Positions 9,050 to 18,732 of a DNA stretch of 64,000 nucleotides are shown one piece after another. The position numbers were made by a program, and so were the translations under genes. Each line of letters begins with the position of its first letter. Position 1 is the stretch's first letter. This DNA is from Cytophagales bacterium. Its GTDB lineage: Bacteria; Bacteroidota; Bacteroidia; Cytophagales; Spirosomataceae. The stretch lies in assembly GCA_013298025.1 (NCBI GenBank), contig JAAFJE010000015.1, positions 62,001 through 126,000 on the forward strand. Reading direction: 5' to 3'. The notes under the pieces were generated by a model that was not told the DNA's origin, did not search any database, and saw only the letters and a program-made list of their open reading frames with translations.

Positions 9050-9637
9050 ATGGATAGCAATTTGAGGAATAGAGAACTTTGGGTGGCGTTTAAAAAGGGC
9101 GACAGTGAGGCACTGGGACAATTGGCCAGTGCACATTACCGTACTTTGTACAACTATGCCACAAAGTTTACCAAAGACCGAGAGCTTATTAAAGACTGCA
9201 TCCAAGACCTGTTCTTGCATTTATGGGACCAACGAGCCAATTTGCAAAGTTCTCCATTTGTAACCATTTACCTACTCAAGTCGCTCAAATACAATTTATT
9301 AAAAAAGCTCAATCAAGAGAAAAAATGGATATTAGACGACATTGATGCCGATTATGCACCAGTCGAAAACAGCAATGTAGAGTCGAGTATTATTGATTTG
9401 GAGCTTTTTAACGAAAACGAACAAAAAGTAAAAAGCATTCTCAGTAGCCTGCCCAAGCGTCAGCAAGAAGTGATATTTCTTAAATTCTACGAAACCCTGA
9501 GCATAGAAGAAATTGCCGAAATCATGGAGATGAACAAGCAATCGGTGTCTAACTTGCTGCAAAGAGCCATACAAAACCTCAAGCAACATTGGTTGGTAGG
9601 AGTGGGGCTGTTTTTTTATTTGTATTTATGGATTTGA
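9050..9637 (+). CDS. FecI-like ECF RNA polymerase sigma factor
   Basis: A 195-residue ECF sigma factor. Region 2 is at about residues 22-90, with KDCIQDLFLHLWDQR typical of the Bacteroidota FecI-like group, and region 4 at about residues 125-180, with LPKRQQEVIFLKFYETLSIEEIAEIM. The last 15 residues are hydrophobic, which is common in this group. Such sigma factors usually control a SusC/SusD nutrient uptake locus and are paired with a FecR-type anti-sigma gene just downstream. Here the next sequence is a decayed IS1 element, and no FecR or SusC gene is in reach, so its present regulation and targets are unclear. Confidence 0.9.
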   Translation: MDSNLRNRELWVAFKKGDSEALGQLASAHYRTLYNYATKFTKDRELIKDCIQDLFLHLWDQRANLQSSPFVTIYLLKSLKYNLLKKLNQEKKWILDDIDADYAPVENSNVESSIIDLELFNENEQKVKSILSSLPKRQQEVIFLKFYETLSIEEIAEIMEMNKQSVSNLLQRAIQNLKQHWLVGVGLFFYLYLWI

Positions 9638-9731
9638 AACACCACTTTTCGACTTCATAGTAAAACCTACAATGACATCTTGTTCCCAAAGTTGGTTATT
9701 TTTGCTGGTCTATTTGGCAAAAAAGAAATTT

Positions 9732-10414
9732 GGCGGTGTTACAAACTAACTGATTATTTTTTTCTTTGTAAAAAAGATGTTATAGTAACTACAACAGTAC
9801 GTACTTGTTCAAAATGTGGTAGGACAAACCTTATCTTAAATGGTAAAAATAAAATCAGACCACCGATGCGGTGAAACGCCTACCTATCATTGCAAAGATT
9901 GCAAGGTTTATCGTGTGTTGTATAGGAAAAAAGCCTAGAACCTTTTAAGACTACTATCCAAGAGGCGACACTAGAAACGGTGTTAAAAGTAGATGAAATA
10001 TTTACTTATGTTTTATTGAAAATCAATCAGGTTCGTATTGGGATAGCAGAAAATAAGCAAACCCAACAAATCATTTCTTTTTTTATAGGTGATGGGAGTA
10101 TGGAAAGCTGTAGGCGGTTGTGGCGAAAATTACCTTATAGTTATTTGAGGTGTACGAGTTTCTCAGATGTTGGGAAGTCCTATAATTGCCTACCACCAGA
10201 AACTCATGTAAAGGTAGGAAAGGAAACAGGGCTTACCAATCACGTGGAACGGCTAAATAATACGATTAGACAACGATTTAGCCGATTGGTAAGAAAAACC
10301 TTGTCGTTTTCAAAAAAAGGCGGGGTCGCCCGTGCAGTATATGCTAAATTTACATTTCAAGCTCTGGGCTTTTCAATATAATCTTAAGGTTATTAGTTGA
10401 AAAATAACACTACC
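9732..10414 (+). mobile_element. Decayed IS1-family insertion sequence
   Basis: The interval holds recognisable pieces of an IS1-type transposase in several frames. The ends are imperfect inverted repeats: GGCGGTGTTA at 9732 and the complement of GGTAGTGTTA ending at 10414. At 683 bp it is shorter than the usual 700-800 bp, and the protein lacks its middle part, so an internal deletion is likely. No clear target-site duplication is visible. The element is not expected to move by itself. Confidence 0.7.
9777..10400 (+). pseudogene. IS1-family transposase, broken by frameshifts and an internal deletion
   Basis: The first frame gives the zinc-ribbon start CSKCGRTNLILNGKN. A shift near 9850 continues it as YHCKDCKVYRVL up to a stop near 9940. 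A third section, in frame from about 9980, carries the catalytic half: ADE-like VDEIF, then IGDGSMESCRRLWRKLPY, then VERLNNTIRQRFSRLVRKTLSFSKK. A last shift near 10320 restores the C-terminus, YMLNLHFKLWAFQYNL. The helix-turn-helix part between the zinc ribbon and the DDE domain is missing. Three frame changes and one deletion make this a clear pseudogene. Confidence 0.8.
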
Positions 10415-10838
10415 TTATGTGTTTAAAAGCACCTTTAAAACCAAGTTTTAAACCATAACCTCAGTACAAAAATCGCTTTTGCTCAACACCATACCCACTT
10501 TCCTTGTATAACTCCATATCATTTACTTTCCTTCCCAATATAACTTTGGCGGCATCACAACAGGATTTTTTGTATATCCTCACAAATCCATTTGGCACAA
10601 ATATGGTTTATAGCGGATTTTGACTATATTTACTATTCATTCTAAACAGAAAATAGACATAAAACCGTTTGAATGCTTGCTAAATCCTTTTTAACCTTAA
10701 TCATTTTTGGGTAAAGTATCCCGAAATTTTACTTATTTAGCTTGCTGATAAACAATGGCTTATCAGAATTTTACCTTAAATTATCTCTATAATTGATTGT
10801 TTTTGAAAACCTTCAAAAACGTAAAAGCTGTTATTAAT
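10415..10838. other. AT-rich intergenic stretch without a gene
   Basis: No coding frame with family resemblance is seen between the IS1 remnant and the SNF2 gene. A short hairpin, CTGATAA (10745-10751) with TTATCAG (10760-10766), lies about 75 nt upstream of the SNF2 start. I see no confident promoter. Confidence 0.5.
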
Positions 10839-13793
10839 ATGAAAGTTTCTACAACACAGCCCTTTCAAATTATTTATTCGATACTCAACCACGAGTATTT
10901 AGGCTATTTGTTTGAGGCTTTTGTAGTGCAGTTAGATGCCAAAGGCCGCTTAACCTTACTCAACCAGAATATCTCGACCAAAAATATCCAAGAATTTAGC
11001 GAAGGCTTAGAAGCGTACCGACCCGATGAAAATGATTTCCGATTAGTCGAACTCATAGACGCTATGCAGCAAGAAGCGATTTTTAAAAAGTTTGCTGGAG
11101 CAAAAAAACGCACAACGGTTGTTGATTTCTTCCTCAAAACCTACGACAAGCAAAAAGGCGACAAGCTACTCCAAGAACATATTGCCGAGTATATCGACAA
11201 AATCAAGGCCCAAATCATGCCTTTGTTGCTCAACAAGCAGGTATTTATCATGAGTGGCGATGGCAATCCTACGTGGCAGAAGCTCGAAATGCTGCCCCAA
11301 AAGGCAACCGTATTGTTTCACGTCATGCGAAACGACGACAATACCCATTACTTTCCAACCATCAAATATGCTGGTAATAAAATAGAGTTTCAGTACAAAA
11401 ATGCCTTTATTCTTTGCGAAGAACCTGCATGGATGGTGCTAGAAAACAAAGTATATCATTTTGAAAAAAATGTAGATGGCAAAAAACTGCGGCCATTTTT
11501 ATTCAAAAAATACATTGTCATTCCCAAAAACCTCGAAGACGACTATTTCCGCAAATTTGTTACGTCTATTGTCACCCAATTCGACGTGCATCCCAAAGGC
11601 TTCCAAATCATTGAGGAGGCTTATAAATGTATGCCCTTGCTTTCGCTTGTAGAGCAACACAGCAAGCCCCAAATGGCGTTGTTTGACGGCGAGGCATCGC
11701 CAGAAGAAGAAGCAGAAAGCGAAGTTGCGTTTGTGGTGCGGTTTCAATATGGCAAATATTCCTTTCGGTTCGATAGCTTTACCAATGCCGTCAATGTAAG
11801 TTTAGAAAAAAAGGGCAATGATTTTATTTTTCATAAAGTAAAAAGAGACCTCGTACAAGAAAAAGCGACGTTGCACTTACTCAAGCAACTCGAATTGCCC
11901 CTCAAAAACGGGCAAGGTGTATTGCCTAAAACACAGGCTTTTAGTTGGTTACAACAACATTACCAAACACTTACAACGGCTGGATTTTATATAGAACAAT
12001 TGGTACAAGACGATGGCAAACGGTATTTTTTGGGCTATTCGACCATAGAAGTAACCATCACCGAAGGCAACGATTGGTTCGATATTCATGCACTGGTTAA
12101 GTTTGGCGATTTTGATATTCCATTCTTAAAACTTCGTAACCTTATTCTTCATAAAAAGCGAGAGTTCACCTTGCCCAATGGCGAAATTGCGGTGATTCCA
12201 GACACGTGGTTTTCACAATATGCCGAGCTATTTGCTTTTGCCGAACCCAATGCTTTAGACAATGGCTTTATTTTGAAAAAGCATCACCTGGCCTTGGTAC
12301 AAGACATGGGCAACGATTCGTTGGCAAAAACCGTGTTGAGCCGAAAGCTGGAAAAACTCAAAGATTTTGAAGAAATCCACGAATACGATATGCCCAAAGA
12401 CTTTGTAGGGCATTTGCGACCTTACCAAAAAGCAGGGTATAATTGGATGCGTTTTTTGGGCGATTATCGCTTTGGAGGCTGCTTGGCCGACGACATGGGT
12501 TTGGGAAAAACGGTTCAGACCTTGGCATTATTACAAGCCCAAAAAGAGCAAGGTATTGCCGAACCATCTTTGCTTGTAATGCCAACTTCGTTGGTTTATA
12601 ACTGGGAAATGGAAGCCAAAAAATTTGTTCCTCAACTCAAAATTCTGACTTATACAGGTACGTACCGAGATAAAAATATTGAGCTTTTCAATCAATACGA
12701 TGTCGTATTAACTTCGTATGGCATTGTTAGAATAGACATAGATTTGCTCAAAGATGTGCGTTTCAACTACGCCATTTTAGACGAATCGCAAGCCATAAAA
12801 AACCCTAATTCATTCATTACCAAGGCCGTGATGCAACTCAACACCAAGCATCGCTTGGCACTCACAGGTACACCTTTAGAAAATAGTACGTTGGATTTAT
12901 GGTCACAAATGAGCTTTATTAATCCGGGATTGCTGGGTACGCAAGGCTTTTTCAAGAACGAATTTCAAATTCCGATTGAGAAGAAAAACGATGAAAAAAA
13001 GGTCAAAAGACTTTACGCCATCATCAAGCCTTTTATGCTCAGAAGACATAAATCGCAGGTGGCGACCGAGTTGCCTCCTAAAATAGAAAGCATTCATTAT
13101 GCCCGTATGACCGAGCAACAAGAAAAAGAATACGAAGAAGCAAAATCGTATTACCGCAACCTGATTCTGGAACACATCGACAGCGAAGGCATTGCCAAAT
13201 CACAAATGGTGGTACTGCAAGGATTGACCAAACTACGCCAAATTGCCAATCACCCACGCATGACCGACACCGACTATGAGGGCGATTCGGGCAAACTTGA
13301 TGACGTATTACAAAAATTAGAAACGGCTTTAAACGAAGGGCATAAAGTATTGATTTTTAGCCAGTTTGTCAAGCATTTGGATTTATTCAGAGAACGCCTC
13401 GACAACGAAAATATCCCTTTTGCCTACCTCGATGGCAGCACCCTCGACCGACAAGCACAGGTAGAACTTTTTCAAAAAAACGAAGCAGTAAAGGTGTTTC
13501 TCATTTCCTTGAAAGCAGGCGGTTTGGGGCTAAATCTCACCGCCGCCGATTATGTATTTATTTTAGACCCTTGGTGGAACCCCGCTATCGAAGCACAAGC
13601 CGTGGACAGAGCACACCGCATCGGACAAGAAAAAACGGTTTTTACCTATAAATTTATTACAAAACATACCGTAGAAGAAAAAATCTTGGCATTGCAACAA
13701 AACAAGCAAAAGCTTGCGTCGGAGTTGATAACTACAGAAGAAGGTTTTGTAAAATCGTTGAGTAAAGAAGATGTATTGGCCTTGTTAGATTAA
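10839..13793 (+). CDS. SNF2/RapA-type DEAD-like helicase
   Basis: A 984-residue Swi2/Snf2 ATPase, expected to translocate on duplex DNA or remodel nucleoprotein. The first 480 or so residues are a Bacteroidota-type N-terminal extension with no motif I recognise. Then come motif I, DDMGLGKT (near residue 550), the Walker B motif DESQ (near 648), motif III LTGTPLENS, and the second RecA lobe with SLKAGGLGLNLTAAD and motif VI QAVDRAHRIGQ (near 925). The ATG at 10839 is preferred to a TTG at 10797. It is monocistronic; a strong hairpin follows it. There is no neighbouring methylase or nuclease that would link it to a restriction system. Confidence 0.92.
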   Translation: MKVSTTQPFQIIYSILNHEYLGYLFEAFVVQLDAKGRLTLLNQNISTKNIQEFSEGLEAYRPDENDFRLVELIDAMQQEAIFKKFAGAKKRTTVVDFFLKTYDKQKGDKLLQEHIAEYIDKIKAQIMPLLLNKQVFIMSGDGNPTWQKLEMLPQKATVLFHVMRNDDNTHYFPTIKYAGNKIEFQYKNAFILCEEPAWMVLENKVYHFEKNVDGKKLRPFLFKKYIVIPKNLEDDYFRKFVTSIVTQFDVHPKGFQIIEEAYKCMPLLSLVEQHSKPQMALFDGEASPEEEAESEVAFVVRFQYGKYSFRFDSFTNAVNVSLEKKGNDFIFHKVKRDLVQEKATLHLLKQLELPLKNGQGVLPKTQAFSWLQQHYQTLTTAGFYIEQLVQDDGKRYFLGYSTIEVTITEGNDWFDIHALVKFGDFDIPFLKLRNLILHKKREFTLPNGEIAVIPDTWFSQYAELFAFAEPNALDNGFILKKHHLALVQDMGNDSLAKTVLSRKLEKLKDFEEIHEYDMPKDFVGHLRPYQKAGYNWMRFLGDYRFGGCLADDMGLGKTVQTLALLQAQKEQGIAEPSLLVMPTSLVYNWEMEAKKFVPQLKILTYTGTYRDKNIELFNQYDVVLTSYGIVRIDIDLLKDVRFNYAILDESQAIKNPNSFITKAVMQLNTKHRLALTGTPLENSTLDLWSQMSFINPGLLGTQGFFKNEFQIPIEKKNDEKKVKRLYAIIKPFMLRRHKSQVATELPPKIESIHYARMTEQQEKEYEEAKSYYRNLILEHIDSEGIAKSQMVVLQGLTKLRQIANHPRMTDTDYEGDSGKLDDVLQKLETALNEGHKVLIFSQFVKHLDLFRERLDNENIPFAYLDGSTLDRQAQVELFQKNEAVKVFLISLKAGGLGLNLTAADYVFILDPWWNPAIEAQAVDRAHRIGQEKTVFTYKFITKHTVEEKILALQQNKQKLASELITTEEGFVKSLSKEDVLALLD

Positions 13794-13856
13794 TACGAAG
13801 GATTTGCTAAATTCATTATAAAAAACTAAAAATCAAAATTTTACCTTTTACAATAG

Positions 13857-13896
13857 ATGCTTATGTAGAATTTTTGGCATAATTCTACATAAGCAT
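13857..13896. terminator. Bidirectional terminator hairpin between convergent genes
   Basis: Perfect 16-bp stem (13857-13872 with 13881-13896) and an 8-nt loop, placed between the ends of the SNF2 gene and the facing TPR gene. A/T-rich flanks on both sides fit use in both directions. Confidence 0.75.
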
Positions 13897-13930
13897 TGCT
13901 ATGCCACATCGGCATGAATCAAAGCCCTAC

Positions 13931-15193
13931 CTAGCGTTTCTTGCGTCTGGCTTTTTTGGCTGCGGCTAATAGTGTTTTTGCCTCAGTATGTTGCGATGAC
14001 TTGCGTTCGGCATCGTCTAATACTTGTTTATAGTACTCGATAGCTTGGTCGTAATCTTCTTCGGAAGCCGCTATTTTTCCCAAGGCAATCAACGACGACC
14101 AGTAATATCCCGACTGTGTAGTATTACTCAATTTGGCAAAGTCGATGGTTTGCTGGTAATATTTCTTTGCCTCGGTTATGTTGTGGTAATAATTGTAATT
14201 ATAGTAAGCCAAAATAAAACTGGCATAACGCCCACTTACGCCTTCATAACCCGTATAATGCTCTTCTATTTTTTTCAGAATACTTTTGGCTTCTTCTTCG
14301 GCTTCTTTTACATGACCCGATACAAAGGCACAGCGGGCATGAAAACGATGAAAAAACGGATTGTCGGGATAAGTTTCATGCGTATATTTCGAGAGTTCAA
14401 ACGCCTTTTGGTTCATGTTTTCCATGCCATAAATCTGCAAAAGGAAATACCTTGCCTCGGTGCGGGTGTAAAAAGCATTGTAACTTACTTTTTCTAATTG
14501 CTGAATACCCTTGCTTTTATCGCCTTTCGGAAATAGCCACAAAACAGGGCGGAGCATCGGAAAATTTTCTTTTACATAATAAAAATAGTAATTGTACAAG
14601 CCATCGCCAAACATCAATTCTGGACTAAAATCTGAAAATGCCCGAGATTTATCCAAATATTTAAGGGCATTTTTGGCGGCAAAAGTCGCTTTTGTCCAAT
14701 GCTTGCGTTCAGAATGCAAGCGTCCTTTGAAAGCATAAGCAGCAGCCATAAAAAAAGCCGCTTCGGGGTTTTCGGTATCATCCCAAATCAGTTCAGCTTT
14801 CCGAATGCTCTCGTCCATGAAGTTGAGGCATTTTTCATCATAAATCACATTTTCGGTATTGGGTACAATTTTCCACCACTCCATAAGACCTAATAAAAAA
14901 TCGGGCAGGGGGTGTTCAGGATGCTTAATTTTGAGGTAATTAAACTCTCGTTCGGCTTCCGAGAATTTAAAATTATACATGTGATTGATAGCCACAGTGG
15001 CTTCTATTTGTACCTCGTTGGTCAGGAGCAACATACCTTTCGAGCGTTCTTTTTCGGCTTTTTCGGTATCAACCCACCACTGAGCATTGGCATGAAATCC
15101 TAGGCTGAGGATAAATATTACGGCAATAGTACGGATAATCGCTTTCACGGATGTATTTGATTGATTGTTAAAAGAGAACTTAGCCCTTTTCAC
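13931..15193 (-). CDS. Exported tetratricopeptide repeat protein
   Basis: A 420-residue protein. The N-terminus has a hydrophobic stretch ending in HANAQ (about residues 20-37), a good signal peptidase I site, so the product is probably periplasmic. The rest is helical with TPR-like pairs, for example near residues 55-90, 255-290 and 355-400, the last including AASEEDYDQAIEYYKQVLDDAE. It ends in a Lys/Arg-rich tail. There are no catalytic motifs. TPR proteins of this kind are scaffolds; the partner is unknown. Confidence 0.8.
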   Translation of the reverse strand: MKRAKFSFNNQSNTSVKAIIRTIAVIFILSLGFHANAQWWVDTEKAEKERSKGMLLLTNEVQIEATVAINHMYNFKFSEAEREFNYLKIKHPEHPLPDFLLGLMEWWKIVPNTENVIYDEKCLNFMDESIRKAELIWDDTENPEAAFFMAAAYAFKGRLHSERKHWTKATFAAKNALKYLDKSRAFSDFSPELMFGDGLYNYYFYYVKENFPMLRPVLWLFPKGDKSKGIQQLEKVSYNAFYTRTEARYFLLQIYGMENMNQKAFELSKYTHETYPDNPFFHRFHARCAFVSGHVKEAEEEAKSILKKIEEHYTGYEGVSGRYASFILAYYNYNYYHNITEAKKYYQQTIDFAKLSNTTQSGYYWSSLIALGKIAASEEDYDQAIEYYKQVLDDAERKSSQHTEAKTLLAAAKKARRKKR

Positions 15194-15204
15194 TACAGTT
15201 TTTA

Positions 15205-15212
15205 CAAAATTA
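15205..15212 (-). promoter_or_regulatory. Candidate -7 promoter element for the TPR gene
   Basis: TAATTTTG on the minus strand fits TAnnTTTG and ends 11 nt before the annotated start, which would give a very short leader. The upstream TTTG is missing. Confidence 0.35.
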
Positions 15213-15374
15213 CGATTCTTTTGCGGATTTAGCTATTGTACTGTAGCAACAGGTTTTCTTGATAACGAATAGCCAAGATGAATTATTAAAAACTAATTAA
15301 AAAAAATCTATATACTAGGGTTTTTTGACTGATTGACTGTAATTTCACTTTTTATTTTCTTAAAAACATTTCTG

Positions 15375-15914
15375 ATGCGAACGACCATCCAACTACGTGA
15401 TAAACAATTTGAAATACTTTTACCACAAGCTGTAATTGAGGAACGAATCAAGGAATTGGCCCAAGAAATTAGCCGAGATTATGCCGGTACTTGTCCGATT
15501 TTTTTAGCGATTTTGAACGGCTCGTTTTTATTTGCTGCTGAATTACTCAAGGCTATACCTATCGAATGCGAAATTACTTTTTTGCGTGTAGCCTCGTATC
15601 AAGCAACTGAATCGACGGGCAAAGTTACGGAGGTATTGGGCTTGAAAGAAGACATTACCGATAGAGAAGTGATTATTCTCGAAGATATTATTGATACAGG
15701 CCTTACGATGGCGGCTATCAGAGAGCAATTGCTGGCACAGCATCCGAAATCGTTGGCGATTGCCTCGTTGTTTCAAAAGCCCGAAGCCTTACAAACGCCC
15801 GTTGTGATTGAATATTTAGGCTTCGAGTTGGAAAATAAATTTGTTTTGGGCTATGGCTTAGACTACGACGGCTTGGGCCGCAACCTCAGCGATTTGTATA
15901 TTTTATGCGAATAG
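15375..15914 (+). CDS. hpt: Hypoxanthine phosphoribosyltransferase
   Basis: A 179-residue type I phosphoribosyltransferase of purine salvage. It joins PRPP with hypoxanthine, and probably guanine, in the cytoplasm. The PRPP-binding loop is VIILEDIIDTGLTM, and the N-terminal ILNGSFLFAAEL and C-terminal FVLGYGLDYDGLGRNL are typical of HPRT. The ATG at 15375 is chosen; an upstream start at 15333 would add a hydrophobic, non-conserved stretch. It is followed at once by a strong terminator and looks monocistronic. Confidence 0.95.
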   Translation: MRTTIQLRDKQFEILLPQAVIEERIKELAQEISRDYAGTCPIFLAILNGSFLFAAELLKAIPIECEITFLRVASYQATESTGKVTEVLGLKEDITDREVIILEDIIDTGLTMAAIREQLLAQHPKSLAIASLFQKPEALQTPVVIEYLGFELENKFVLGYGLDYDGLGRNLSDLYILCE

Positions 15915-15920
15915 CCAAAA

Positions 15921-15955
15921 GGAAGCATTTTGTTTGATTTATACAAAATGCTTCC
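15921..15955 (+). terminator. Rho-independent terminator of hpt
   Basis: Stem of 13 bp (15921-15933 with 15943-15955), a 9-nt loop and a T-rich tail directly after the hpt stop. Confidence 0.85.
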
Positions 15956-16008
15956 TTTGTTTTGGACTATAGAAGATTGTTGATTTCGGAATCCCAATCC
16001 CATCATAC

Positions 16009-18348
16009 CTAGTTTTCAGCAATATGTGCTTTGATAAACTTTACGGTAGTGCGGCGGTTTTGTTGATGTTCGCTTTCCTCGCAGTCGATGCCATCGACAC
16101 ATTCGTTGATAGGGGCGGTTTCGCCATAGCCTTTGGCAATCATTCTGCTTTTGTCGATGCCTTTTTTAGCTAGGTATTTTACTACTTCTTCGGCTCTTTT
16201 TGCCGAAAGTTTCAGGTTTTCGGTAGCATCGCCACGGCTGTCGGTATGAGCTCCAATTTCTACTTGCATTGTCGGATTTTGTGCCAAGGTAGTGGCTAGT
16301 TTATCGAGTTCTTTGGCAGCATCTTTTTTCAATTTAGCACTTCCCGATTCGTAGTAAATATCATCAATCGTAATCTGGTCGCCTTCTTTGAAAAGCCCCA
16401 AGTCTTCTTCTAAAATATCTTTTTCTTTTTTAACCACTTTTTTCACCTTTCTACTAATACTTCCGTAGCCATCTTTAGACGATTCGAGCGAATACTCACA
16501 TCCTTCATAGACCATAAAAGTGTATTCGCCAAGAGCCGAAGTTTTCACCTGTAAGGTTGTTTTATCGCATTCGTTTGTACAAGTCACGACTACGCCTTCG
16601 ATAGGCTTTTGGTCGATTTCTGAGCGAATAACTCCTTTGAGAATCAAAGGTTTTCTACCTTTGGCATCTTTCGAGGCAACTTGTACTTTTTCGGCAGCCG
16701 ACACAGGCGAAAAGGTTTCTGTTTGGGCTTTGGTAAGCGGAATATCTATTTGCGTAGGGGCATCGTCCGACTCGCCTTGCGTGCGGTAGCGCATGAAATA
16801 ATTGAAATAGCCTGCTCTTTTTACGATAATTTCATAGCTTACATCTTGCCCAACACAAAACTTCATAATGCCTATTTCGTTGGTGGTAAAAGAAGACGTT
16901 TCTTTATCGACGATATTCACCGTCACCTCTGCACTCGGAATCGGCTGCTTGGTTTCGATGTCATACACACTCAGGAGCATTTCACGACAATTATAGGCGA
17001 TGCGGTCGAGGGTAAAGCGATAAATGTCGTCGTCGTTGCTGGCACGTCTATCGCTACTGAAATAGCCCTGTTTACGTTGCCCATCGGTGACAATACCAAA
17101 ATCGTCGAAAGGCGTATTGAACGGACTTCCGAGGTTGACAGGACGACCCACTGGCATTCCTTCTTGCATTTTTACATAAAAAATATCCAGTCCTCCTTGT
17201 CCGTTCAGCCCGTCGGAGGCGAAGTATAAATTACCTTCTTCATCCACAAAAGGGAAGGTTTCTGTGCCTTTGGTATTGATGGTTTCGCCAAGGTTTACGG
17301 GAATGCCCCATTTACCTCTTTCGTAGGTCACAACCCATAAATCCATGCCTCCTTTACCACCTTTGCGGTCGGATGAGAAATACAAGTAATGCCCATCTTT
17401 CGACCAGCTCGGATGTGCCGTAGAAGCGGCATCGTCGTTGAAAGGCATTTCTCGAATATCTATCCATTCGTTATTCTGAAACGTAGCTTGGTAAAGCTTC
17501 AATTTCTTGACATACTCTTCGTTGCTGTTGGTTGCCTTGGCGTTGTTTCGGGTAAAAATAATGGTATTAAAATCTTGGCTAAACGTACAAGGGCCTTCGT
17601 TCAACGCACTGTTGAGGTTTTTGCTAAAAGGCAAGGTAAACCATTGTTTCGCCTTATTTTCGGCGGCTAATTTATTGAATAAATTAGGGTCTTTGGTTTC
17701 GTTGACGGTAGGGTCTTGTCCGCTCGAAGCAATACCTTCGAGGGTACGGCTATTTTTTACAATATACAAATCAAGGAAAGCGTCGGGGCTTTTACTCGAA
17801 CAAAAAACCAAGTCGTCTTTGTAAAACATAGGACTAAACTCAGATTTTGGCGTATTCAACTTCAAAAACTCTAGTTTATATTTATTTACAGCTACCGACT
17901 GAGCCAAATCGTATCGTTGCCAAGCTTTGTCTTCGGAGAGCGACGAAGCAAAGGTTTGGTATTTTTCGTACCAGCTTTGGGCCTCTTTAAATTTATTATT
18001 TTGAATCAGCACTTGGGCAAAATACAAGTACGCCTTGGTTTGTTCGGCAGGCAAAGTCAAGGGCATATCTAAGGCTTGGCGATAGGTCGCTTCGGCTTTA
18101 GTCATGTTATTGACCTGCTTGTAGGCATACGCCAAACGCAATAACGTTGTTTGCTTTTCGCTGTCGGAAAGTTGCTGCCCGTAGTCTTGTAAGACCTTCT
18201 CGAAACGAGGAATAGCCGTAATAAAACTCGACAATTCATAATGACGTGTAGCATCATTCAGCAAAGACTGTTCTACTTGTGCCACCGCAGATGAACAATA
18301 GACAGACACCAAGGTCGATAAGAGTACTATTTGCTTGATAGAAGGCAT
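16009..18348 (-). CDS. PorE-like OmpA-family protein (TPR, PD40 propeller, regulatory-like domain, OmpA)
   Basis: A 779-residue exported protein with a signal peptide (about residues 1-23, ending SSAVAQ). TPR helices follow at about 28-150, then a PD40/WD40-like beta-propeller (about 165-450, with repeats such as DGHYLYFSSDRKGGKGGMDLW). Next come CarboxypepD_reg-like beta-sandwiches (about 455-640) and a C-terminal OmpA domain that should bind peptidoglycan, with the motif IGAHTDSRGDATENLKLSAKR. This order is that of PorE, a periplasmic anchor of the type IX secretion system in Porphyromonas gingivalis. Paralogues with the same order exist in Bacteroidota, so the T9SS role is probable, not certain. 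No other por/gld genes are nearby. Confidence 0.85.
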   Translation of the reverse strand: MPSIKQIVLLSTLVSVYCSSAVAQVEQSLLNDATRHYELSSFITAIPRFEKVLQDYGQQLSDSEKQTTLLRLAYAYKQVNNMTKAEATYRQALDMPLTLPAEQTKAYLYFAQVLIQNNKFKEAQSWYEKYQTFASSLSEDKAWQRYDLAQSVAVNKYKLEFLKLNTPKSEFSPMFYKDDLVFCSSKSPDAFLDLYIVKNSRTLEGIASSGQDPTVNETKDPNLFNKLAAENKAKQWFTLPFSKNLNSALNEGPCTFSQDFNTIIFTRNNAKATNSNEEYVKKLKLYQATFQNNEWIDIREMPFNDDAASTAHPSWSKDGHYLYFSSDRKGGKGGMDLWVVTYERGKWGIPVNLGETINTKGTETFPFVDEEGNLYFASDGLNGQGGLDIFYVKMQEGMPVGRPVNLGSPFNTPFDDFGIVTDGQRKQGYFSSDRRASNDDDIYRFTLDRIAYNCREMLLSVYDIETKQPIPSAEVTVNIVDKETSSFTTNEIGIMKFCVGQDVSYEIIVKRAGYFNYFMRYRTQGESDDAPTQIDIPLTKAQTETFSPVSAAEKVQVASKDAKGRKPLILKGVIRSEIDQKPIEGVVVTCTNECDKTTLQVKTSALGEYTFMVYEGCEYSLESSKDGYGSISRKVKKVVKKEKDILEEDLGLFKEGDQITIDDIYYESGSAKLKKDAAKELDKLATTLAQNPTMQVEIGAHTDSRGDATENLKLSAKRAEEVVKYLAKKGIDKSRMIAKGYGETAPINECVDGIDCEESEHQQNRRTTVKFIKAHIAEN

Positions 18349-18690
18349 CGGATAAAATACTTTAATGAAACGTTATGGTCTATTTTACTGCAACTACTTA
18401 GTAAAATGGCTAACACCAAACGAGTGGTTAGTGGTTTGTGTGTAGGTAATCAGAAAACAGAAGTTAAGCAAAACCTAAATTAGCTTACTACAGGCAAACA
18501 AAAATAGAAAAAAGCTTTGATTTTGCTTAAAAAAATCAGCGTACAGCGACCATTTTCTGAAATTTTAGAGCATAAATCATGCCAAGGAGCTAGGTACGCT
18601 CTAGCTGTTTTACGCAACAACGAGCGTTTTTTTTATTAAGACAATTCTATTTTCATGCCTCGCATTGGGCAGAGCAAACATTTACCAGCA
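18349..18690. other. Intergenic stretch without a gene, upstream region of the PorE-like gene
   Basis: AT-rich and with no supported coding frame. It should hold the promoter of the PorE-like gene, but I see no full TTTG/TAnnTTTG pair. A short T8 run lies near 18629-18637. Confidence 0.5.
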
Positions 18691-18732
18691 AAAAATAGGC
18701 GTTGTGAATGTAAATCCACAACGCCTATTTTT
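18691..18732 (-). terminator. Rho-independent terminator of hemJ
   Basis: A 16-bp stem (18691-18706 with 18717-18732) including an A5/T5 base, overlapping the last base of the hemJ stop codon. On the minus strand the hairpin ends in a T run. Confidence 0.85.
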
